Of a DNA stretch of 64,000 nt, positions 56,419 through 64,000 are shown piece after piece. The notes below the pieces were generated by a model. It was not told where the DNA came from. It saw only the letters and a program-made list of their open reading frames with translations, and ran no database searches. The stretch's first letter is position 1, and each line of letters opens with the position of its first letter. The position numbers were made by a program, and so were the translations under genes. This DNA is from Agapanthus africanus. Its lineage: Eukaryota > Streptophyta > Magnoliopsida > Asparagales > Amaryllidaceae. The stretch covers positions 830,668,353 to 830,732,352 of the forward strand of contig CM057338.1 in the NCBI GenBank assembly GCA_030015575.1, given 5' to 3'.

Positions 56419-57120
56419 TTAACGACAGTCAATGGTAGCATAGAATGTTCTGAGCCAGTCCATACCTAGAACCACATCGAAGTTCAGTATGTCCAGCACC
56501 TTGAAGTCAGCATAGAATTCTCTGCTGCAGACGACCACTGGACACAGGTTGTATCCCATTGTTGCCTTTAGAACGCCATTTCCTGAACTGACAATCCAGC
56601 TGGATACAAGTGGTGTGACTGGAATCGCATGAGTTCGGATGAACCGTTGCGACATAAAGCAATGAGATGCTCCAGTATCGAACAGTGCGAGTGCAGGAAG
56701 TGAGGCTACTAAGATTGTACCTAAGGTATATGGGATATGTTTTAGGTATAAGGGGAAAGATATATAGGCATGTCTATGAACTGAAAGAGAATTTGAAAGG
56801 GAAGTATTACCAGTGATGACTTGGCCGGTGGCTTCAGCCTCTTCCACAGTCATCGTGAAAGCCTGTCGCCTCGGCACATTCTTCCTTGCTAAAGGAGCAT
56901 TCCTCTGTCCGTTCCTTGGTCCTTGAGGTGGGTTCCTTTGAGCTTGATGGTACTGACGGGGAGGAGGTGCAGTCGGTCCTCGAGGAGGTGGAGCAGGTAG
57001 TGAAAGTCTCGGAGCAGGTGCATGTATGGCTGGGCGCTGTGGGTATGTGATTTGGCCTGGGTGCAACATATGGGTTTTGTCTACGAGGACAAGACCCAAT
57101 ATTGTGAGTAGCTGAGCCAC
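56419..57120 (-). pseudogene. Element B protease with a probable intron
   Basis: The aspartic protease has ALFDTGASHCFMS (catalytic Asp in DTGA) and FDVVLGMDWLRTFYATIDC, typical of plant Ty3/gypsy elements. Upstream is a Pro/Gln/Arg-rich gag-protease linker. An insert of 30 codons sits just before the protease, exactly bounded by GT and AG (56810-56721). Removing it joins GQVITG to TILVASLPAL as expected of the family. A stop follows at 56419. Confidence 0.87.
56721..56810 (-). other. Candidate 90-nt intron in element B
   Basis: Donor CACTG|GTAATACTTC and acceptor ATACCTTAG|GTACAATC on the minus strand. The insert is AT-rich. Since 90 is a multiple of three and no stop occurs, the frame is open with or without splicing. 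Confidence 0.6.
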
Positions 57121-57480
57121 AGACTAAGCAAAGGCGATTTACATGTCGGCAGTCTTTCATCAGATGTCCATCTATCCTGCAGTAGGTACAAAAGGCTAGG
57201 CTGGGCCGGTTGGTTGGTACTCCCGGTCTCCTTGGCATAAATGGTGTCCTTGAAGAGGCTCCTCCTTCCATCTGGTTAGCAAGGCGCTTAACTCCAGCAG
57301 ATTGAGATCTGCCCATCATCTTTACCACTGCCTCATAACGGCGGGCAGCTTTCAGAGCCGATTCATGGGTCGGAAAATCTCCTGTGGCTACGGCAGCCTA
57401 GATCTCCGGATCTAACCCTTGTTGGAATCGTCGGGCTCTGATCTCATCCGTCGGTATCAGGTGTGCCGCAAATCTGTTAA
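57000..57480 (-). pseudogene. Element B gag C-terminal part with two zinc knuckles
   Basis: The minus strand reads RFAAHLIPTDEIRARRFQQG, then a stop in DPEI-AAVA, then ALKAARRYEAVVKMMGRS and two CCHC knuckles: CTYCRIDGHLMKDC and CLVCGSATHNIGSC, both CX2CX4HX4C. These bind the genomic RNA during packaging in intact elements. The frame then shifts into the linker of the next entry. Confidence 0.88.
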
Positions 57481-58081
57481 GGTATTGTGTTAGCTGTGTA
57501 ATTTGTGATATTTAAAAATCGAAATATTGAGACATATCTTACTGACTAAGCATGGTGAACTCAGCGTCATATTAATCTACTGACTTGGTCCACATTGAAC
57601 CTTGTTGCAGATAGATGACTGTTGTTCCATATCAAAGTGGACAGTCTCAGGGAAGTACTTTGCGTTGAACATATCACGGAAAGTCCTCCATTCGATCGGC
57701 TGGGTGAGACGGCTTTCTTCCGCCTTCCACCAAACCCGTGCATTGTCCGTGAGCTGCAACTTCGCAACACGAACCCAAGCTATGCACTTATGCCGCTGCC
57801 AGCTCATCTTCAATACTTTGAGCCCATTTCTCAGCTTCTAGAGGACTCTCTTTTCCTGCAAACTGTTTGGGGTGTAAGGCCCTGAATTGCTTCACCCCAG
57901 GTGCTTCTGCCTCGGGACGGATCATTAGAATAGCAGTCTGCTGCTGCTGTCTTTCCAGGAGGCCGCGGATCGCCTTAAGCAAAACTGTCTGCTCATTGAT
58001 CGGAGCAGCGACGGCAGGTGTAAGTGGTAGTGGTGGGGGAGTGTTGTTGACATTCGTGCTGGTATTGTTTGGGGAATCCAT
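57481..58081 (-). pseudogene. Element B gag N-terminal and core
   Basis: The ATG at 58081 starts MDSPNNTSTNVNNTPPPLPL. The core has EAEKWAQSIEDE, then after a one-base shift near 57800 CIAWVRVAKLQLTDNARVWW and FRDMFNAKYFPETV, the typical gag core of plant chromovirus-like elements. A 48-nt insert with TAAG...ACAG edges (57541-57494) splits MLSQ from LTQYLNRFAA and may be a decayed intron. A polypyrimidine-AG (TTTCTTTCAAG) lies just before the ATG at about 58086. Confidence 0.85.
57494..57541 (-). other. 48-nt insert in element B gag, possible decayed intron
   Basis: The insert starts CAG|TAAGATATG and ends TTACACAG|CTAAC on the minus strand. A donor CAG|GTAAG would be perfect if one G had been lost. 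It contains a stop in the gag frame. Without it, gag reads through in frame. Confidence 0.4.
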
Positions 58082-58242
58082 AACCTTGAAAGAAAAATTT
58101 GGGTTAGGACAGATTGAAAGTATATGAAATTATAAGATTCAAGCAATATGAATTGTAAAGATTATTTTCAGTTGCCGGTTTTTGTGTTATATTGCTTAGG
58201 TTGTCCACGCAGAGCTGACCTGCATGGGCCACCAACAAAACC
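58082..58242 (-). other. Element B leader between 5' LTR and gag
   Basis: 160 bases. The usual TGGTATCAGAGC primer site is not seen next to the LTR; the bases there read GGTTTTGTTGGTGGCCCATG on the minus strand. The priming tRNA is unknown. Confidence 0.5.
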
Positions 58243-61063
58243 TGTCAGGCCCCGCTTCCCAGTGTACGGGCAGAGGACGCGACGGGCCGCTAAATATTTA
58301 CCCAGAAGTAAACACGCTAAGCGTATATAAGCAATATAAAATGAAATGTACACAAGAGACGAGATGTAAATAAACAGCAACTTTATTTATTAACATTCTT
58401 TTTACAATACATCTGAAAAGTAAATACATGGAATGAAATGCAATGCCTAAATAGTGGTATAACAGAAATGAAAAATACAGAAATGTAAATATGTACAAGG
58501 AATCTAAAGCTCTGGGTCGAAAGCTAGCTGGTCCAAGTCCTCGCTGGTGGGCTCGATCTCCTGAAGGTCCGATCCGCATGACAACATTCCAAAGAAGAAA
58601 GAAAAGGAATGTCGTCAGCGAACAATCGCTCGGTAAGTCCCAAAGATGAGGGAGAAATAGAATAAACGGAGAGAGAGAGTGCAACTTTTAAAGTTGTATT
58701 ATATTGTTAATGATGTTGTTTGTAGCTTAGCACAGAAGAGGCCAGTGTATACGAGAGGAGTCTCACTATACCAGAGGCTACGGTATACGGTGTACAAGGA
58801 ACCGTTCAGCCACGGTACAACGGCAATGGAGATTCAGATTAGGTGTCTTATGGTTGGAGTCTCGTGCCACTTCTAACACCTTCCGTACCAATCTACCCCT
58901 TATAAAACCCCGCGATGTCTTGGTTGTATTGTTTGTATTGTATATTAAATATAGATGGATGACTTACCGAAACCATGATATCAGTAATGGAACGGATATA
59001 ATGGATAATTTTGTAAATGGAATATATCCATGGTTCGGTTCAGTCAATATAGATTGAATAGATTTAACAGATTGAATATATGGATTCATGGATTCATGTT
59101 GAATTGTAGTTTATACTTGAATCATATTCAAGTCAGATTGATTATATATATTGAGAATCAGTCTGAGTCAGACAATTGGAAAAGAAATTGAAATCCTGAA
59201 TTATGTTTTGGTGCTATCGGTAACTGCTGCACATGGACGGCAGGATTTGTGTCTTTTTCAAAGACAATTACCGTGTTGATAACACCGTTTGTTAAGTTGT
59301 CTACCTTAAATAGGCAAGCACCCATATCTCCGGCTCCCTGAGGCTCAAGAGACTGGTCCCGCTTAAACCTATGTTTACTAGGGTCCTTATTGTAATTTAG
59401 TATAACTTGATGGGGTTTTATGTAAAATAGTTTTTGTTATACTTTCAAAATATATCTCAAGTATTTAATTATCGTCTTTAGAGTTTTCACAGATGTTTCT
59501 TTTATTAAATGTGAAATTTCTAGTGAATATGACCTTGTTTTAAAGTATAAGGTATTTATTTGAAATATTGGAATTGTATGGTATTTTCTTGTAAATGGAA
59601 TGGTTTTCAAGAATTTTGGAAATGTGGAATATTATAAATATTAAAAATAGATTTCTTGATATTAATTACATATATATTTATTTATTAAAAATATAAGTTT
59701 TATTGATAATAGGAATCACATTTTCTAAAGAAAATGTTTTAAAAATCTTTCGAGATCGTATGCTCATTACGGAGGTATGCATCTCACTCTACAAGGCCTG
59801 AGGATGTGCGATAATCCGCACTATACCGAACGGGTTCCCCAAAATGGGTTGTAGAGGCACAATTGCAAAGATTTGTTAAATACACTTCTTGTAGAAAAAG
59901 GTTTTATAAGTTGGAGGTGGTTATATATAAAGTCGTATTTTCCCAAATCAATGTTCCCAAATTCCATCGTGCTATGTTAAATATGTGTGTTGTGAGGAGG
60001 TAAGTCATTACCTCGTGAGTTTTCTAAGGTAATACGGTTTAAAAAGTTTAAGCATGTTGAAATGAAACATGAAAGTATTTTAATGTAAATGTGGAATAAA
60101 ACTTGCTACGGTTATTATTTTGATGTCAAACTTGTTCTATTGTCTTTTTTAATGATTATTAAACAATATATCAAAAGTTGTAGGTTTGTTATTAAGAATA
60201 AGTTGTATTTTTTAAAAGAAAAGAGAATCGGAAGTCGGATAACTCCGCTTCCGACACGTTTTAAGAATGAAAAGTTTGGGAATAGCAAAAGAGAGAGAGA
60301 AGGGGGACTTACTGCCTTGGAGTCAAGAGGGGAGAAGGAGGAAAAGATGTGAGGTGTCGTTGCGTCGTTTTGTCGTCGGAAATTCATCGGAGCTTCGCCC
60401 TTTGTTAACTCCACTTGCACACTATAGGAACTTGGAATTTTCTTGAGTGTTTTGGCAGGGAATTGTGAGTGAGGAGGTGTGAATTGAGGGTGGTATTTAT
60501 TGGGAAAATTATGGTTTAGGGGTGAAGAAAAATGCATTAAAATTATCCATTAAAATGAGGTTAAATGGGTATTTTATTGCTCTCTAGATTAATTCAGAGT
60601 AAACAAGCAATAAGGGAGTAGTGGGGTAGCTGAAGAGGTGCAGGGGTGAAGTTTGATAGCATTTGGGATGGATATAACCGACCTTGCTGGATTTTATGGG
60701 CGTGTCGCCGGCCCAATGCCGACGGGTGTGGTTGGTGTTGGGGTATTGGGTCGGGGTCGTTTGGTATTCTACAGTTCATATGTTTGATTATTCTGTAACT
60801 AACCCTATTATGTGTGTTGCACGTGTAGACTCTTAGGCTTCTAAAAGGTTAAAAGAAAATTAAATAAAAAGATTATGCGGCTGATGGGTTTTGAACTCTG
60901 TTACTTTGGTTCAGCAGTGCAAGGTCTTACCAGTGAGCTACAAGCTCCTTCTTGCTGTTCTAAATTTAATCAAATACTTATAGTATTAACAGGAATTGTA
61001 AATACCCCAACTGTACATTAACTTTAAATGAATTTTATGTATATAGAAATTGGAGTTGTTACA
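58243..61063 (-). repeat. Element B 5' LTR, 2821 bp
   Basis: + strand TGTCAGGCCCCG...TTGTTACA, flanked at the right by ACATG (61064-61068). Bases 58243-59771 match the interrupted 3' LTR. At 59311-59330 it shows the uninterrupted site (AGGCAAGCACCCATATCTCC) into which T2 inserted in the other LTR. No gene is seen in it. Confidence 0.93.
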
Positions 61064-61068
61064 ACATG

Positions 61069-62230
61069 TTTTACCGAACTCATGTATGTATCCCTATACG
61101 TACGTCACATCGTGTTTTGCCCGGGCAGGCACTTTCGTTGCGGGACTCTAAAGACCTGTAAATACGCTGGCAGTAGGTTATACAACTTCGTATCTGATTG
61201 GATCTGAAACACTTTCAGATTCAACCCCTTTTCGGGTTAACCCACATTCTCGTTAGTGGCGCTAGCTGTACGTAACGGCTACCCAGGTATGAGCAAGATA
61301 AAGGCAGGTCGACGAGCGAACTCATCCGGACCCAACAAATTCTATAAGTGACAGTCACCATACAGTCCGGTCTCTACGTCAAAGAGTATCGCATACCGGG
61401 TCTGGGGAGTGGAATCTATCTGACCCCCAATAACCCGATAAGTCGTGCTGACAGAGGACCCATAACCAAAGAGATACAACTCGTAACACTTACCAGTTTA
61501 TCTCTACTACCGTGGCCACAGACTTATGTCTATAGTCTTGTCCTGCACAGTGCGATATTGACTCCCAATACTAGGAGTGACGGATTCTCTCGACCGCTCA
61601 CTGCCTCCATGTGCTTCAGAACAGTACCCAACTTAAACCTGTTTACATGACTCAGTAGAGCTGTGGTAGGGTAGTAATCTAAGTACCATGGGAATACACA
61701 CGAAACACTATGGCGATTTCAGGTCTAGGGACTACCCTGTACTCATGTCACCAGAGAACTGCTATCTAACATTCGTATAATACAATCTAGGAGTTTTTGG
61801 CGAATGCGTCCAGTGTAACTCATCCAATGAGCACCTGTGTACAATAATCAATGTCAAACACTAATGGCTATGGGATCGGCCATTGCCCTGTACAGCATGA
61901 AATGTTTACACTTGTCTAAACTGGAGTACCGATACCCAGTCTTGATACTCCTACGACTAGGGGCATTTAAGTATGTGCTTATAAACTACCAGGGCCCACT
62001 AGTATGATCCTTATCATAATCCTGGAAGTCAAGCAAAGATCATATGGGTTTTATCTCATGTATTAGGGATACGCGATAACTAGTTACAGGTATTCATATG
62101 ACAGATAAAGACAAACCGGATAGCACACTATCATCTCTAGTAAGACTGTTCTTGGTATAGGCCCTCCTCAAATTCAGTAATTGCATTCCCACAACTACGA
62201 TAATTGCCTTGAGGGCACCTATATCCAACA
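61069..62230 (-). repeat. Ty1/copia 3' LTR, right piece
   Basis: It ends at CCTATATCCAACA (minus strand start TGTTGGATATAGG), right next to a polypurine tract. It continues the piece at 15646-15872 across element B. The open frames here are unsupported. Confidence 0.65.
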
Positions 62231-62247
62231 ATCTCCCACTTGCACTC
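62231..62247 (-). other. Ty1/copia polypurine tract
   Basis: The minus strand reads GAGTGCAAGTGGGAGAT directly before the LTR start TGTTGGATA, the common arrangement at the 3' end of plant copia elements. Confidence 0.7.
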
Positions 62248-64000
62248 AAGGCCAATTATTGCGGTGTCGTATACACACATCTCATGTGCTACTGCATACC
62301 CAACTTCTGTACTAACAGTTTCGCAAACTGTGTTCAAGAAATAGCCTCAGAGAGTGGATCCGCTAATATGTTTCTAACTGTATCTCTCTGAATCTCAACT
62401 TCGCGGAGAACAACTAGCTCCCGAAATGAGCGATACTTACCTTAGAATATTGTTTGGATAGCTGATGGGACCTTGTTCACAAATGAACATATTTATCCAA
62501 ACAAATACATAGGATGTATCCTCTGCTGATTCATAATTAGCATCAAGCGCCTTCACTACCCCAGTATCCTGCTGGGAACTCTTCCAACATACTACTCCTC
62601 ATAAGAGGGTAAACTAATGACTCACGATAGATACTCTGTCACCTTTGTCACTACGGAATCTGAAATCGGTAATTGCCACCCGAAGGAGTCTGCCATTACC
62701 ATACATCATAGAACATCTCATATGTTCTTCACTTCTTCCTTTGTTTCTCCAGGATTGGATTAATGTCTGCTTACTACACCAAATGTGAAAGCAATATCAA
62801 GTCTGGTATATGACATCACATGATTAACCTCACTAGGAGTCATCTATTCAAAACCACTTTAGAATGGTGTCATTATACCTGAATTGGGATAATCCTAAAT
62901 CCTTTACTAGATCTAAACTTATAGACCTAGTTTCCAGAATCAATGATGTATAAATAATCCATTAAAGGAGAAATAGTGACAACCAACGTTTTACCGAATC
63001 GTAGTATAGGAACATCACTTCCTATCAAGAGTACGTTATCCACATCAGTATGCAGAATCTGATAGTACCTTCTACAGCTTTCTTACAAATACCTGATTCA
63101 TCTCTTATTTTGATGAAGTCAAACACTTTGACCGTTGCATCAAAAACAGACGATCCACCTCCGCTATGCCTGCTTTAGTCTACAAATAGACTTAAGCAAT
63201 TTGCACACTATCCACTGTTCCCACTGACCAAGGCAATTCTCTGGTAGAGTCATATACACGTACACTTCTAAATCAAATTTAGAAAGACGTTATAATCATA
63301 GTTATACCAGATATCATAGTCATGAAAACAATAGTGGCAAATTTTATCCGTATGGATTTCAGCAAAGACTTTGAAGTAACAGTATCATCATAATCCCTAT
63401 AGCGTATTTGATGAATACATGTTAACTACTAGTCTAGCTTTATTAAATTAATACCTTTCCATTTGCATTGATCTCGAAAAATCTGCTTGCTCTTTTTGGG
63501 TTTTACTCCCTTTCAGGAGCACACAACAAAGTCTATAATTTGTTGTATTGCATGGAATCCAACTTGGATAATGTGGGCATCCAGCCATCAGTCAAAAGTC
63601 ACCACTTCCTATGGCCTTCTGATAATTACTAGGGTTGTTCAGTTGATTAAACTGCACATTTATTATTACATTTTCCTACTATTTCCATATTTAAAAAGGT
63701 CTTTATTATAATATATCATACATATGAGGGTTTATTTGTAAAAATACTATTTTCCATGTGTTGATATATTATAATTAGCATTTGGTAGGAAAATGTATAT
63801 AATATTATTGACCTAATCCTAGTAGAACTAAGTCTACTAAATATTATTTGTTGAGTTGTTGTGCAGAATTTTCAGGTCTAAAATCAAGGAAATCAAGTTG
63901 TTAAAGCTAACCTGCCTAATTAAGAAATCAAAATTAAGAAATCAATTCTGGCAGAAGAAAAGAAAAGATTTCCAAATTCTGAAGGTTCCAAGGATCGCCA
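62248..64000 (-). pseudogene. Ty1/copia pol remnant (RT to RNase H)
   Basis: A strongly decayed pol region with many stops and shifts. On the minus strand, DVDNVLLIGSDVPIL (about 62995-63045) corresponds to the YVDDILLIGND active-site region of copia RT. CWKSSQQDTGVVKALDANYES (split over 62530-62590) fits the RNase H phrase WKSSKQDTVA. ILADPLSEAIS (about 62340-62380) fits the pol end NxADPLTK. It runs from the right edge of the window leftwards to the polypurine tract. It is the oldest layer of the nest and the most decayed. Beyond about 63450 the coding similarity is not recognisable. Confidence 0.75.

Larger units (their letters stand above)
15873..61063 (-). mobile_element. Element B: Ty3/gypsy retrotransposon, split and internally deleted
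   Basis: Element B is on the minus strand. The + strand starts TGTCACGCC at 15873 and ends TTGTTACA at 61063, with the 5-bp target duplication ACATG at 15868-15872 and 61064-61068. The 5' LTR is 58243-61063. The 3' LTR is 15873-16950 plus 55560-56003 and is truncated by a deletion that also removed most of RT, RNase H and integrase. Gag, two zinc knuckles, protease and the start of RT remain (55998-58081). T2 is inserted in the 3' LTR; the uninterrupted target site is kept in the other LTR at 59311-59330. Confidence 0.9.

Noticed and set aside
57494..57541. Calling the 48-nt gag insert a normal intron
   Set aside because: As it stands the edges are CAG|TAAG, without GT in the position that restores the frame. 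Only a lost G would make it canonical, so it is listed as possible.
62137..62337. 66-codon frame on the minus strand across the copia LTR edge
   Set aside because: It crosses the polypurine tract and LTR start and is out of frame with the copia pol end (ILADPLSEAIS).

Overview
The window is a block of plant nuclear DNA built almost entirely of LTR retrotransposons; no ordinary host gene was recognised. The plant origin is inferred from Tat-type Ty3/gypsy polyproteins with dual RNase H, a plant mobile domain (PMD) gene, chromovirus-like and Ty1/copia remnants, plant-style short introns and TATA boxes. The species cannot be named from the sequence.

Layout. (1) 1-13569: right part of a Tat/Ogre-like Ty3/gypsy element (T1) on the + strand, with protease and integrase remnants, a 3' non-coding zone, an antisense PMD gene and a 3' LTR (10265-13569). 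(2) 13570-15645: a 38-bp LTR-end remnant, then a tandem duplication of about 0.8 kb carrying a small unidentified coding fragment. (3) 15646 to beyond 64000: a nest of insertions. A minus-strand Ty1/copia element (3' LTR 15646-15872 plus 61069-62230, pol remnant to 64000) was hit by a minus-strand Ty3/gypsy element B (15873-61063, target duplication ACATG). The left LTR of B was hit by a second Tat-like element, T2 (16951-55554, duplication GCACC). The 3' LTR of T2 was hit by a solo LTR (37590-39237, duplication GACCC) and by a minus-strand non-autonomous gypsy-like element, LARD (39756-53352, duplication CTCCC). The right LTR of LARD is itself rearranged around a piece of a fourth LTR family.

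T2 without its insertions is about 23.3 kb: LTRs of about 3.0 kb, a primer-binding-site candidate, gag, then one long frame (21542-29470) for gag, protease, reverse transcriptase, two RNase H domains and integrase, broken by about 13 stops but no frameshift. Downstream lie hairpin arrays, a 30-bp minisatellite and, on the opposite strand, a six-exon PMD gene with its own TATA box and 5'-UTR intron. The same antisense gene, with the same splice sites, is in T1.

The most unusual signals are two. The antisense PMD gene is spliced, with its structure conserved in both T copies. The non-coding parts of the T elements (LTRs, pre-LTR zone and 3' arrays) are mosaics of short inverted repeats in which centre or loop recurs but arm sequences differ from unit to unit while staying self-complementary. 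All coding regions here are broken, so none of these elements is expected to move on its own.
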